A stretch of DNA of 64,000 bases from Clostridiales bacterium. GTDB taxonomy: Bacteria > Bacillota > Clostridia > Acetivibrionales > RGIG10202. The translations under genes were made by a program, and so were the position numbers. The stretch lies in contig JAGCXC010000058.1 of NCBI GenBank assembly GCA_017961515.1, positions 25,792-89,791 of the forward strand, written 5' to 3'. A model generated the notes under the pieces. That model did not search any database. It was not told the origin of the DNA and saw only the letters and a program-made list of their open reading frames with translations. Below, piece by piece: positions 52,452 to 61,867 of this stretch; the first letter of the stretch is position 1, and each line of letters starts with the position of its first letter.

Positions 52452-53486
52452 TCAAAGTTTACTCCTTCTTAGTTGACCACATGCTGCTTTTATATCACTG
52501 CCTAATTCCCTTCTCACTGTTGCATTAATACCTTTTTTTAATAATATATTTTTAAAATTTTCTATTCTATCATTATAGCTTTGTTTGTAATTACTACTAT
52601 CAACTTCATTTATCGGTATCAAATTTACATGACACAATATCCCCTCTATTAATTTTACCAGATCTAATGCATCTTTGTCACTATCATTTACTCCTCTAAC
52701 CAATGCATATTCAAATGTAATTCTCCTGTTTGTCCTCTCTGTATATATATTACAGGCACTTATCAATTCTTTAATTTTATATTTTTTATTTATTGGCATC
52801 ATGCTCTCTCTTACTTCATCATTCGCCGAGTGTAATGAAATCGATAACGTAACTTGCGAATTTTCTTTTGCAAAATCTAAAATTCTAGGCACTAACCCAC
52901 ATGTAGATATCGATATATGCCTACTTCCTATGTTTAGCCCACACTTATCATTTACAAGATTTAAAAATTTAATCACATTGTCATAATTATCAAATGGTTC
53001 TCCTATTCCCATCATAACTATGTTGCTTATTCTTTCTCCTAAATCTTCTTGTATGGTTAACACTTCACATAATATTTCTCCCGCAGTTAGGCTCCTTACA
53101 AAACCTATCCCTGTTGATGCACAAAAACGGCATCCCATTCGGCATCCTATCTGCGATGATATACACACTGAATATCCATACTTATACTTCATAAGCACAC
53201 TTTCAATAATATTCCCATCTGGCAACCTTAAAAGATATTTTGCGGTTTTATCTAACTTAGATTCAAGCTTCTCAACTATCTCTAAATTACAAATAGTAGC
53301 AACCTCTTTTAATTTATCTCTTAGCTCCAAAGATAAATTAGTCATATCATCAAAACTAAGCACCCCTTTGTGTATCCACTCAAACACTTGTCTGGCTCTA
53401 AATTTCTTCTCACCTATTGATTGCATAAATTCTTCTAATTCCACCAGGCTCAAATTAATTAAATCTACCTTTTCATCAATACTCAT
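52452..53486 (-). CDS. rlmN: Dual-specificity rRNA/tRNA adenine C2-methyltransferase
   Basis: Radical SAM enzyme methylating A2503 of 23S rRNA and A37 of some tRNAs. The 344-aa protein has the radical SAM cysteines in [11 protein letters not shown] (about 112), a [18 protein letters not shown] segment and [15 protein letters not shown]-terminal [15 protein letters not shown] holds the methyl-accepting Cys. ATG 53486 has AGGGG upstream. Confidence 0.96.
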   Translation of the reverse strand: MSIDEKVDLINLSLVELEEFMQSIGEKKFRARQVFEWIHKGVLSFDDMTNLSLELRDKLKEVATICNLEIVEKLESKLDKTAKYLLRLPDGNIIESVLMKYKYGYSVCISSQIGCRMGCRFCASTGIGFVRSLTAGEILCEVLTIQEDLGERISNIVMMGIGEPFDNYDNVIKFLNLVNDKCGLNIGSRHISISTCGLVPRILDFAKENSQVTLSISLHSANDEVRESMMPINKKYKIKELISACNIYTERTNRRITFEYALVRGVNDSDKDALDLVKLIEGILCHVNLIPINEVDSSNYKQSYNDRIENFKNILLKKGINATVRRELGSDIKAACGQLRRSKL

Positions 53487-53496
53487 AAACAAACCC

Positions 53497-54831
53497 CTAC
53501 TTTATCTTTTTCATTTTTGCCACAAAAAAACCATCTGTCCCTTGAATATTAGGGTAAAACTCCATATATCCATCTTTTGCTGTACTGCTATTTATAGAAT
53601 CAGGTATAAAACCTGTTATATCCTCTATTTCAAAATCTCCATGCTCTTTTAAAAACTTATTTACCACTTCTATATTTTCCTCTCTCATTACTGTACATGT
53701 ACTATAAACAATACTACCGCCAACCTTTACATATTTTGATGCACTACATAATATCTTATACTGCAAAGTACTTATGTTGTCAATATCACTAATCTCTTTC
53801 CTCCACTTTATATCCGGCTTTCTTCTTACTATTCCAAGCCCTGTACATGGAGCATCTACCAACACTTTATCTGCCTTGCCAATTAAATTCTCTCGAACAT
53901 TAGTAGCATCATAGACATTTGTTTTAATATTGCTAAGGCCTAACCTTTTTGCAGCACTCTTTATAAGATTTACCTTATGTAAATACAAATCCTGCGAATA
54001 AAGTACTCCGCTATTATTCATTATTTCTGCTATATGAGTAGTTTTACCACCTGGTGCTGCGCACACATCAATTACAACATCTCCTACACGTGGATCAAGT
54101 ATTTCTGCAACCTTCATTGAACTTTCATCCTGTATAGTAAAATATCCATTTTCATAAAGATCCATACCTGTTATATTATGTGAATTTTCTACTACTAACC
54201 CATACTTAGACATCCCACTTTCAAAAGCTTTTACTCCTCGCTCCTTAAACATATCTAAAAGCTCTTTAACTGTCACTTTTGTTGTATTAGCTCTTATACA
54301 AAATTTAGGTTTATCATTTAAACTTTTAAGAAGCTCTTTTGCAAAATCATGTCCAAACTCATCTACAAATTTTTCCACTAACCACATCGGGTACGAATAG
54401 CACACGCTAAGATATTCCGGAGTATCTTTTGCTGGATACTCTATTTTTTCTATATTCCTTGCAATATTCCTTAATACTCCATTAACAAATTTAGAAGAAT
54501 AAGCATGTCCATACCTTTTAGCCAACTTAACGCACTCATTTACCGCTGCCGATTGAGGCACTCGATCCATAAACATAAGCTGATACACACCCATTCTTAG
54601 TGTATTTATTATCCACACCGATATCTTTTTTAATTTAATACTAGAAAATTGTGCTATTACATAGTCTAAACGTTCTTTATACTTCAACACACCCATTACC
54701 ATTTCTGATATGAATGCAGTATCACGTTGATCTAATTTGTTAACCTTAAAGCACTTGTTTAGCTCAATATTGGAATATGCTCCTTCTTTTAATATATTTA
54801 CCAAAATCTTTAGTATAAGTTCCCTTACCAA
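53497..54831 (-). CDS. rsmB: 16S rRNA (cytosine(967)-C(5))-methyltransferase
   Basis: RsmB/Sun methyltransferase, 444 aa. The N-terminal NusB-like RNA-binding domain (about 1-140) has [19 protein letters not shown]. The catalytic domain includes [17 protein letters not shown] (about 250), [19 protein letters not shown] (catalytic Cys, about 320) and [12 protein letters not shown] (second Cys, about 375). It begins with TTG at 54831, overlapping the fmt stop, with GGGAG upstream. Confidence 0.95.
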   Translation of the reverse strand: MVRELILKILVNILKEGAYSNIELNKCFKVNKLDQRDTAFISEMVMGVLKYKERLDYVIAQFSSIKLKKISVWIINTLRMGVYQLMFMDRVPQSAAVNECVKLAKRYGHAYSSKFVNGVLRNIARNIEKIEYPAKDTPEYLSVCYSYPMWLVEKFVDEFGHDFAKELLKSLNDKPKFCIRANTTKVTVKELLDMFKERGVKAFESGMSKYGLVVENSHNITGMDLYENGYFTIQDESSMKVAEILDPRVGDVVIDVCAAPGGKTTHIAEIMNNSGVLYSQDLYLHKVNLIKSAAKRLGLSNIKTNVYDATNVRENLIGKADKVLVDAPCTGLGIVRRKPDIKWRKEISDIDNISTLQYKILCSASKYVKVGGSIVYSTCTVMREENIEVVNKFLKEHGDFEIEDITGFIPDSINSSTAKDGYMEFYPNIQGTDGFFVAKMKKIK

Positions 54832-55766
54832 AACATTTCTCCCTTTTCTATGTTATTTCCTAATATATATTGAGATACTTTCATCCGTTTTTTAGATGGT
54901 GCCTGAATTTCTATTATTCTTATAATACCATTTCCTGTAGCAACATCTATTCCTTCCTTTGACACACTAATTATCTTGCCAGGCTCATCTTCTATCTTTT
55001 GATTAAGTAACTTAGTTTCCCAAATCTTTAATTTTGTGTCTTTGTAATATGTAAAAGCTACAGGCCACGGATTAGTCCCCCTAACCAAATTATGTATATC
55101 TTTACTACTCTTACTCCAATTTATTTTTCCTGTATCCTTGTTCATCATATTCGCATAACTACATCTCGACTCATCTTGAGGTATTCTTTCTATCCCGCCA
55201 TTTTCTAATCTAACTAAAGTTTCTCTTAACACCCTTGCTCCAAGAAAAGATAACTCATCATGCAACTGTCCTGCTGTTACATCATCACCTATTTCCACTT
55301 TGGCACTGAGCAAAATATCTCCCGTATCCATACCCACATCAGTGTACATAGTCGTAATACCAGTTTCTTTTTCTCCTTCTATAATGACCTTATTTATTGG
55401 TGATGCACCTCTATACTTAGGAAGTAGCGACGCATGTACATTAATACATCCAAAAGATGGTATGTCCAGGATTTCTTTAGGCAATATCTTCCCATAAGCA
55501 CAAGTAACTATAACATCTGGTGCAATACTTTTTATTTTATCTATAAAATTCTGATTATTCTTAACCTTTTCTGGTTGCAACACTTCTATATTATGTGACA
55601 GTGCACACTCCTTTACCTCGCAATAAGAAACTTTATTGCCTCTACCTCTTTGTTTGTCTGGCTGGGTCACAACTGCACTAATCTCATGCCCCTCCTTAAC
55701 TAACATCTCAAAACACGGTACTGCAAATTGCGGTGTTCCCATAAATACAATTCTCAATGATTTCAC
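54825..55766 (-). CDS. fmt: Methionyl-tRNA formyltransferase
   Basis: Formylates initiator Met-tRNA using 10-formyl-THF. The 313 aa open with LRIVFMGTPQFAVPCFEML. The catalytic motif follows in INVHASLLPKYRGASPINKVI (about 105) and then GITTMYTDVGMDTGDIL (about 140). The C-terminal OB-like domain starts at about 205. It lies 18 bases after def, the classic def-fmt pair. Confidence 0.97.
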   Translation of the reverse strand: MKSLRIVFMGTPQFAVPCFEMLVKEGHEISAVVTQPDKQRGRGNKVSYCEVKECALSHNIEVLQPEKVKNNQNFIDKIKSIAPDVIVTCAYGKILPKEILDIPSFGCINVHASLLPKYRGASPINKVIIEGEKETGITTMYTDVGMDTGDILLSAKVEIGDDVTAGQLHDELSFLGARVLRETLVRLENGGIERIPQDESRCSYANMMNKDTGKINWSKSSKDIHNLVRGTNPWPVAFTYYKDTKLKIWETKLLNQKIEDEPGKIISVSKEGIDVATGNGIIRIIEIQAPSKKRMKVSQYILGNNIEKGEMFW

Positions 55767-55784
55767 ACTCTTTCCGCTAATAAT

Positions 55785-56237
55785 TTATATCTTTTCTAAC
55801 TTACTCGCCTTATCCTTAAACAATATACCCTCTAAATGATCTATCTCATGGCAAAATATTCTGGCCAAAAATCCCTCCGCTACATATTCTACCTCTTCTC
55901 CATTTCTATCTAATGCTGTAACTACAACCTTTGACGGACGCACAACATTTCCCCTAAGATCTGGAACACTAAGGCACCCCTCTATTCCATCTTGTGACCC
56001 TTCCATAAACTTAATCTCAGGATTTATACACTCTATTAATCCATTTCCATCATCCAATACTATTATTCTCTTTAGTACTCCAATTTGAGGTGCTGCCAAC
56101 CCTACTCCATCCTCTTTATACATAGTTTCACTCATATCATCTAAAAGTGTTAATATTCTATCATCAATTTGGGTCACTTCTCTAGACTTTTTTCTTAATA
56201 TTTCGTCCCCACATATTCTTACTTCTCTAATTGCCAT
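55785..56237 (-). CDS. def: Peptide deformylase
   Basis: Metalloenzyme removing the formyl group from nascent proteins. The 150-aa protein shows motif 1 GVGLAAPQIG (about 46), motif 2 EGCLSVP (about 90, metal-binding Cys) and motif 3 HEIDHLEG (about 132, two His and catalytic Glu). ATG 56237 is preferred to an in-frame GTG at 56249 that lies in the Shine-Dalgarno. Confidence 0.97.
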   Translation of the reverse strand: MAIREVRICGDEILRKKSREVTQIDDRILTLLDDMSETMYKEDGVGLAAPQIGVLKRIIVLDDGNGLIECINPEIKFMEGSQDGIEGCLSVPDLRGNVVRPSKVVVTALDRNGEEVEYVAEGFLARIFCHEIDHLEGILFKDKASKLEKI

Positions 56238-56282
56238 AAAAAAAATCACCTTCTTTTTATTTATATATATATTATAATAAAT

Positions 56283-57290
56283 TCACCCAACTAATACAAG
56301 ACCAAACTTTTGCCCTTCTACCCCATGAATTTTAACTCTTTTAAACCCGAATTTATTCTTTAGATATTGTATATTTTCTTTTTTCTGTCCTACAGCAGAA
56401 GATACATAGCAATTCCCTACATATATATCTACACTATCACTCAAATCTTTTTCCTTTATTTGTATCTCTATTATATCCCTAAGAATTCTAGCCTCAACGA
56501 GTTGTCTAAATGCTGGATGAAAAGGTCCTCCTCGGACATCTTCACCTTCTTCTATATTTTTAGTAGGCTGTAATCCCAACCTAATCACTTCTATATTATT
56601 ATCCATATATATTCTATATAAACTAGCACTTATATCAACCGCATCTTCTAATGATAATGGCTTATATTTATGTTCTTCTAACATTTTGCAAAGATATGTA
56701 TCTTTTATAACGAGTGTTGGATATATACGAACAAAATCCGGCTTTAGTAAAACTACTTTTCTTGCCGTATCAATAGCTTTCTTTTTTGTATCGTTAGGTA
56801 AACCTATCATAGTCTGAATTCCTAAATTAAATCCATACTCCTTGACTAACCTTACTGCACTCTCTACATCTTCTCTTGTATGTCCACGATGACTAATTCT
56901 TAATACTTCATCATCTAAACTTTGCACACCCAATTCTATTGTTTTAACACCATACTTCTTCAAATTTTTTAATATCTCATGACTTATATAATCAGGCCTA
57001 GTTGACAATCTAATAGACGATACTTCTCCTTTTTTTATATAATCATACACACACTCCAAAAACTTGGTTTGCTCTTCCATATCTATGCCCGTAAAACTTC
57101 CTCCATAGAACGCTACCTCTGGAATTTCATCAAAACTTATTGTATCCTTAAATGCTCTTATTGTAGATTTTACATCATCTATTGTAACATCTTTTATCTG
57201 GCCACTAATAGATTTTTGATTACAATAAATGCAATCAAATGGACAACCTTTGTGTGGTATGAATATGGGAATAATTATTTTCTTATGCAT
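56283..57290 (-). CDS. Radical SAM protein, Elp3-like, downstream of rnc
   Basis: A 335-aa radical SAM enzyme. The [4Fe-4S] cluster motif lies near the start in KGCPFDCIYCNQKS (C-x3-C-x2-C, about 15). FYGGSFTGI (about 60), GVQSLDDEVL and RGHTREDVESAV follow, as in the Elp3/coproporphyrinogen-oxidase-like branch. In many Clostridia the same gene lies between rnc and smc. No acetyltransferase domain is present. Substrate unknown. It overlaps the rnc stop by eight bases. smc is absent; def follows. Confidence 0.9.
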   Translation of the reverse strand: MHKKIIIPIFIPHKGCPFDCIYCNQKSISGQIKDVTIDDVKSTIRAFKDTISFDEIPEVAFYGGSFTGIDMEEQTKFLECVYDYIKKGEVSSIRLSTRPDYISHEILKNLKKYGVKTIELGVQSLDDEVLRISHRGHTREDVESAVRLVKEYGFNLGIQTMIGLPNDTKKKAIDTARKVVLLKPDFVRIYPTLVIKDTYLCKMLEEHKYKPLSLEDAVDISASLYRIYMDNNIEVIRLGLQPTKNIEEGEDVRGGPFHPAFRQLVEARILRDIIEIQIKEKDLSDSVDIYVGNCYVSSAVGQKKENIQYLKNKFGFKRVKIHGVEGQKFGLVLVG

Positions 57291-57996
57291 TATTTATCCG
57301 CTCCAATGCTTGCTTTGCGGCATTTTGCTCTGCCTCTTTTTTAGATCTACCTATTCCTTCTCCCATCACTTTACCATCTATTTCAACATTAACCTTAAAC
57401 TTTTTATCATGATCTGGACCTTCTTCTTTTATTATGTTATAAGAAATACCCAACACACCATCATGTTGCACTCTTTCTTGTAACCTTGACTTGAAATCTA
57501 AAATTATCTTTCCATTAATTATCTTTTTTATAATGTCTTCCATGCTAGTTAAAATAAATTTTCTTATTGTTTCTAAATCACTGTCTAAATAGATTGCTCC
57601 TACCAAAGACTCAAATGAATCTTCCAAAATAGAATCTCTATGTCTTCCTCCTGTTACTTCTTCTCCCTTACCTAACAATATATACTCGTCCAACTTTATT
57701 TTCCTTGCAACATCTGCCAATGAAATTTCTCGAACTATACCAGATCTTACCTTAGACATCTTTCCTTCAGCCATATCTGGTCTATTCAAATACAAATACT
57801 CGCTTATTACTATACACAAAACAGAATCTCCCAAAAACTCTATTCTCTCGTTTGATGGGAACTTCCATTTTTTATTTTCATTTGTATATGAACTATGTGT
57901 TAAAGCTAGTAATAATAAATTTTTGTCTTTGAATGTATAATTTATGTTTTCTTCAAACGCTCTATTTGTTTCAATAATCTTCTCCACATTACACAT
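57283..57996 (-). CDS. rnc: Ribonuclease III
   Basis: Double-strand-specific endoribonuclease for rRNA and mRNA processing. The 237 aa have the signature NERIEFLGDSVLCIV (about 43), the second catalytic region EDSFESLVGAIYLDSD (about 127) and a C-terminal double-stranded RNA-binding domain (about 160-235). Start ATG 57996 follows AAAGGTG. The RNase III site candidate between rpsO and pnp (726-804) would be a natural substrate. Confidence 0.96.
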   Translation of the reverse strand: MCNVEKIIETNRAFEENINYTFKDKNLLLLALTHSSYTNENKKWKFPSNERIEFLGDSVLCIVISEYLYLNRPDMAEGKMSKVRSGIVREISLADVARKIKLDEYILLGKGEEVTGGRHRDSILEDSFESLVGAIYLDSDLETIRKFILTSMEDIIKKIINGKIILDFKSRLQERVQHDGVLGISYNIIKEEGPDHDKKFKVNVEIDGKVMGEGIGRSKKEAEQNAAKQALERINNA

Positions 57997-58051
57997 ACTA
58001 CTTCACCTTTCCTGGGAAAAATAAAACTTCTTTATCATTATCAAAAAACCA

Positions 58052-58089
58052 CCTTACTATATAAAGGAATGAGGCCTCCTTTATTAAGG
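58052..58089 (-). terminator. Terminator after acpP
   Basis: ATAAAGGA (58061-58068) pairs with TCCTTTAT (58077-58084), and outer CCTT/AAGG (58052-58055, 58086-58089) extends the stem. On the minus strand it is followed by TGGTTTTTTG. Confidence 0.6.
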
Positions 58090-58128
58090 TACAAAAGGTC
58101 TGCCTCACCTAAAGCACTTTACCGAAAT

Positions 58129-58347
58129 CTAAGATTTTATATAATCCAATGCATCTCCTACTGTAAGTATTTTTTCTGCATCTTCATCTGGAATCTCTAT
58201 ATTGAATTCTTCCTCCAATGCCATTATTAATTCAACAACATCAAGAGAATCTGCACCTAAATCATCAATGAAAGAAGACTCCAATGTAATCTCACTTTCC
58301 TCAACTCCCAACTGATCAACTATTACTTGTTTCAATCTGTCCAACAT
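58129..58347 (-). CDS. acpP: Acyl carrier protein
   Basis: 72-aa carrier of growing fatty acyl chains. The phosphopantetheine site is in [21 protein letters not shown] (Ser of DSL, about 36). The acidic profile is typical. ATG 58347 lies after AGGAGG; an in-frame GTG at 58359 lies in the Shine-Dalgarno. It directly follows plsX, the usual fatty acid arrangement. rnc is downstream, past a terminator. Confidence 0.97.
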   Translation of the reverse strand: MLDRLKQVIVDQLGVEESEITLESSFIDDLGADSLDVVELIMALEEEFNIEIPDEDAEKILTVGDALDYIKS

Positions 58348-58392
58348 ATTAAAAAGCACCTCCTTTCAAGTAATTTTACTCTATTCTATAAA

Positions 58393-59394
58393 TTAAACTC
58401 TTATCTTCTCCTGTAGCTTATTTTCTATACCATCAATAACCTTTTCACTTGCGAGCCTATAGGCTGTTTTTATTGCACTCTTTATCGCTTTTGCATCAGA
58501 TCTTCCATGGCACTTTATAATGTTTCCATTAATACCAAGCAACGGCACACCGCCAACTTCCGAAGGATCCAATCCCCTAAAGAAGGATTTTATTTTTTTC
58601 TCCACTGCCAAGTATGATACTTTTGTTAATAAGCTGCTAGTAAACACTTCCTTTAATCCTTCTTTGAAAAATTCTCCCAATCCTTCTGCAAACTTTAACA
58701 ATATATTCCCACTAAAGCCATCACACACTACGATATTCGCCTTATTTTTCATAATTTCATTGCCTTCTACATTTCCAACAAAATTTATATCAGCCTCTTT
58801 TAACGCCTCATATGCTTGTTTTGTAATTTCGTTGCCTTTTTTCTCTTCTACTCCTATATTTAACAATCCTATACGAGGATTATTCACCTTATACACATCT
58901 TGCATATACAAAGACCCCATTATGCCAAACTGAACGTAGTTTAATGGCTTACATGACGTATTCGCTCCCGAATCTATAATCATCAATTTGGTATCGTTAA
59001 CATCTAAAACAGTCGGCAGCGCAGGTCTATCTACTCCACTTATTCTACCCAATACTAATAATCCACCTGTCATAACAGCTCCTGTACTTCCTGCTGAAAC
59101 CAACGCATCTCCTCTATGCTCTTTTAACATATTCAACGCAACAACCAAAGATGAATCTTTTTTTTGCTTTATCGCTTTAGTTGGAACATCATCATTTGTT
59201 ATAACCTCTGTTGTACTAACTATAGTTAATCTATTCTTATCGTACTGCAATCCTCTAAGGTTCTCTTTTATAATGTCTTTATCTCCAACCAACACTAAAC
59301 GACAATCCTCCATCTCCTGTAACGCCAGTACAGCTCCCTCTACAGTTGATTTCGGCGCAAGATCTCCTCCCATTGCATCTAATATTATCTTCAA
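58393..59394 (-). CDS. plsX: Phosphate acyltransferase
   Basis: Makes acyl-phosphate from acyl-ACP for phospholipid synthesis. The 333-aa protein opens IILDAMGGDLAPKSTVEGA. It carries VSAGSTGAVMTGGLLVLGRI (about 100), RPALPTVLDV and GLLNIGVEEKKGNEITKQA, and ends with KCHGRSDAKAIKSAI. TTG is the start codon at 59394, behind AAGGAAGGG. Consensus promoter at 59464-59492. Confidence 0.96.
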   Translation of the reverse strand: MKIILDAMGGDLAPKSTVEGAVLALQEMEDCRLVLVGDKDIIKENLRGLQYDKNRLTIVSTTEVITNDDVPTKAIKQKKDSSLVVALNMLKEHRGDALVSAGSTGAVMTGGLLVLGRISGVDRPALPTVLDVNDTKLMIIDSGANTSCKPLNYVQFGIMGSLYMQDVYKVNNPRIGLLNIGVEEKKGNEITKQAYEALKEADINFVGNVEGNEIMKNKANIVVCDGFSGNILLKFAEGLGEFFKEGLKEVFTSSLLTKVSYLAVEKKIKSFFRGLDPSEVGGVPLLGINGNIIKCHGRSDAKAIKSAIKTAYRLASEKVIDGIENKLQEKIRV

Positions 59395-59463
59395 ATTTAC
59401 ACCCTTCCTTCAATATCTTTTGTATACCAACAAATAAAGCGCTCTATAACACCACTAACGTCA

Positions 59464-59492
59464 ATTATATTAATGCTTATTACTCTTGTCAA
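59464..59492 (-). promoter_or_regulatory. Consensus sigma-A promoter of the plsX-acpP operon
   Basis: Minus-strand TTGACA (59487-59492), 17 bases, TATAAT (59464-59469). About 70 bases before plsX. Confidence 0.88.
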
Positions 59493-59528
59493 TACACATT
59501 TTGTTTCATATTTGCCTGTTTTCAGAAA

Positions 59529-60131
59529 TTATGCTATCCCTATAGCTTCTTTCGCTAATTTATCTGCCAAATCGTTATATTTGTTATTAGAATGAGCTTT
59601 CACCTTTATAAAATTAACTTTAACCTTGTCTTTTATACTATCATAATACTTTTTATACATCATAGTACCAACTTTGTTAGTCTTCCACAAACCTCGTGCC
59701 CATTTTTCAATTCCCATATAATCATAATATATATCTAATTTACGTATATTATTCTCAACACAGTACTGCATAATAAATTTAGCTCCTTCTATCTCTCCTG
59801 CAACATTTCTCATACTAGACAATTCTACATCATTAAATTTTTTACTAAAGCAAATTTTTTCTCCTTTATAAAAAGCAACTGCTCCATATGAGAACTCACC
59901 TGTTGTTATATTATAACTTCCATCCACAAAAGCTATCACCTTATCATCACTATTAAAAGATTTTTCGTAACCATGCTCATCTGAAAAAAAATCTTTCGCA
60001 TCTTGATAACCAGAAAAGCTTTTGTAAATCGCTCCCTTATAACCTGCAACCTCATTCTTACACTCATCCCAAGTAGTATATATGCCAGGGGTCCTTCCTT
60101 TTTTGACCACATAAAATTTATTTTTAGCCAT
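59529..60131 (-). CDS. Ribonuclease HI with N-terminal caulimovirus-type domain
   Basis: Cleaves RNA in RNA-DNA hybrids. Residues 1-50 match the viroplasmin-like RNA-binding domain (KFYVVKKGRTPGIYTTWDEC, then GYKGAIYKSF). The RNase H domain has VIAFVDGSYN (first Asp, about 70), AGEIEGAKF (Glu, about 112), IYYDYMGIEKW (Asp, about 135) and KAHSNNKYNDLADKLAKEA (His and last Asp, about 179). ATG 60131 follows GAGAGGA; a TATAAT at 60157-60162 suggests its own promoter. Confidence 0.94.
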   Translation of the reverse strand: MAKNKFYVVKKGRTPGIYTTWDECKNEVAGYKGAIYKSFSGYQDAKDFFSDEHGYEKSFNSDDKVIAFVDGSYNITTGEFSYGAVAFYKGEKICFSKKFNDVELSSMRNVAGEIEGAKFIMQYCVENNIRKLDIYYDYMGIEKWARGLWKTNKVGTMMYKKYYDSIKDKVKVNFIKVKAHSNNKYNDLADKLAKEAIGIA

Positions 60132-60263
60132 AACCAATTCCTCTCTCTTTACCTAGATTATACTCTAGTACAACTTATTTAAGTAAAAACACTATAATAT
60201 TTTTTAAAAAAACTAGCGAAAAACAAATCTACCACTTAAACCTTTTAAACTACTCTAAATATC

Positions 60264-61193
60264 TTAGTCTTTCTCTTCGTTATCACTTTTCACTACTTCA
60301 GTTATACCTTTTGCTAACCCTGCAATACCTTGTATTTCAGATGGTATTATAATCTTTGTTGCTTTACCATCTGCTACGCTCTTAAATGCTTCCAAACTTT
60401 TTAGTGTCAAAACTTCCTTACTAGGAACTGACTTATTTAAAAACTCAATACCTTCTGCATTAGCTTTTTGAACTTTTCTTATTGCCTCTGCCTCTCCTTC
60501 TGCTTTTATTATTGCAGCTTCCTTCTCAGCCTCTGCCTCTAATATTTGTGCTTCTTTTTTAGCCTGAGCTTCTAGTATTGTAGACTCTTTTTTACCTTCA
60601 GCGACTAATATAGCAGACTTCTTCTCACCCTCTGCCTTAAGTATTGCTTCACGCCTATCGCGCTCAGCTTTCATCTGAGTCTCCATGGACCTTCTTATAT
60701 CATCTGGCGGCATTATATTTTTTAGTTCCACTCTATTTATTTTTATCCCCCACGCATCTGTTGCATCATCCAAGATAGCTCTCATTTTTGTATTTACTAT
60801 CTCTCTTGATGTTAACGTTTCATCTAACTCTAAATCTCCAACAATATTTCTTAAATTTGTCGCAGTTAGATTTTCAATAGCAGATATTGGTGATGCCACA
60901 CCATATGAAAATAACTTTGGATCTACTATCTGAAAAAATACTACTGTATCTATTTGCATTGTAACATTATCCTTTGTTATAACTGGTTGTGGTGGAAAAT
61001 CTATAACTTGTTCTTTAAGCGATATTCTTTTCCCAACTTTATCTATAAATGGAACTAAAAAATGTAACCCTACACCCCATGTCTCTTTATATGCACCTAA
61101 TCTCTCTACTACATAAGTCGATGCCTGCGGAACTATCTTTACACTTCCTATTATAATAAACATAACCACAAATATAATTACTAATATTCCCAT
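60264..61193 (-). CDS. SPFH/Band 7 membrane protein (stomatin-like)
   Basis: A 309-aa QmcA/stomatin-type scaffold. A membrane helix (2-20) is followed by the SPFH domain: IVPQASTYVVERLGAYKETWGVGL (about 25), IDFPPQPVITKDNVTMQID (about 65) and NLRNIVGDLELDETLTSRE (about 115). A long helix of KEA repeats (about 175-240, such as KKESTILEAQAKKEAQILEA) is typical of this group. It acts with the upstream NfeD protein, with four bases between them. Such pairs organise membrane microdomains or regulate membrane proteases. Confidence 0.94.
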   Translation of the reverse strand: MGILVIIFVVMFIIIGSVKIVPQASTYVVERLGAYKETWGVGLHFLVPFIDKVGKRISLKEQVIDFPPQPVITKDNVTMQIDTVVFFQIVDPKLFSYGVASPISAIENLTATNLRNIVGDLELDETLTSREIVNTKMRAILDDATDAWGIKINRVELKNIMPPDDIRRSMETQMKAERDRREAILKAEGEKKSAILVAEGKKESTILEAQAKKEAQILEAEAEKEAAIIKAEGEAEAIRKVQKANAEGIEFLNKSVPSKEVLTLKSLEAFKSVADGKATKIIIPSEIQGIAGLAKGITEVVKSDNEEKD

Positions 61194-61197
61194 ATCA

Positions 61198-61647
61198 CTA
61201 ATCCTCCTTTTCCTTTAATATTTTCACTCCTAATGTTAAACCATCTATCTTTTTTACCACTACCATCGAGTCTTTAGGAATTTTTTCCCCTGTTAATGAG
61301 ACTGCTTTCCATGTTACCCCATTAATCAAAATTTTACCAGGTTCATAATTACTTTGTATGTCTTCACATACTTTGGCTCTTTTATTTAAAAATTTTTCCA
61401 AAACTTCATCTTTATTGTCTTGATCTATTTTACTACCAAAAAAATATTTTGATACTATAAGTAAAATCGCAGATACCACTACAAACGCAATAAACTGCTC
61501 ACGAAGCCCGTGTATAAATACCGCCAAAAAGCTAGTACATAATGCTCCAATCGAAAACCAAATTGAAACTAACACAGGTGTATTTAATTCTATAACAAAA
61601 AATATCAATGCACAAATAAGCCATACATGCCAGTTTACAGTAATCAT
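61198..61647 (-). CDS. NfeD family membrane protein
   Basis: A 149-aa member of the NfeD short class. Hydrophobic segments at about 5-30 and 30-72 (WLICALIFFVIELNTPVLVS; SFLAVFIHGL; FIAFVVVSAILLIVSKYFFG) are followed by a C-terminal OB-fold with VCEDIQSNYEPGKILINGVTWKAVS. NfeD genes are nearly always next to SPFH genes. The ATG at 61647 follows an upstream TTG, with GGGGAGG in front; either could be used. The promoter is at 61702-61730. Confidence 0.9.
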   Translation of the reverse strand: MITVNWHVWLICALIFFVIELNTPVLVSIWFSIGALCTSFLAVFIHGLREQFIAFVVVSAILLIVSKYFFGSKIDQDNKDEVLEKFLNKRAKVCEDIQSNYEPGKILINGVTWKAVSLTGEKIPKDSMVVVKKIDGLTLGVKILKEKED

Positions 61648-61701
61648 CAAGCCTCCCCTCCTTTCATTACATAAAAAATTTTACCCCTAGCACCACTTGC
61701 T

Positions 61702-61730
61702 AGTATACATTTGAATCTTTTCTCTGTCAA
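61702..61730 (-). promoter_or_regulatory. Sigma-A promoter of nfeD-SPFH
   Basis: Minus-strand TTGACA (61725-61730), 17 bases, TATACT (61702-61707), about 55 bases before nfeD. Confidence 0.85.
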
Positions 61731-61776
61731 CTATCTTGTTTTTTTAGTATTAACTTTACTATCTTTTAAAACATAA

Positions 61777-61811
61777 AAGATAGCTCCTCTTATAGCTTAA
61801 GGAGCTATCTT
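61777..61811 (-). terminator. Terminator of the 448-aa repeat protein gene
   Basis: AAGATAGCTCCT (61777-61788) and AGGAGCTATCTT (61800-61811), perfect 12-bp stem, followed on the minus strand by TTATGTTTTAAAA. Confidence 0.8.
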
Positions 61812-61867
61812 CTACCCTGTTGTCAAAAACTCTTATAATCAATTCACTTTAATATTTTATCTTGTGT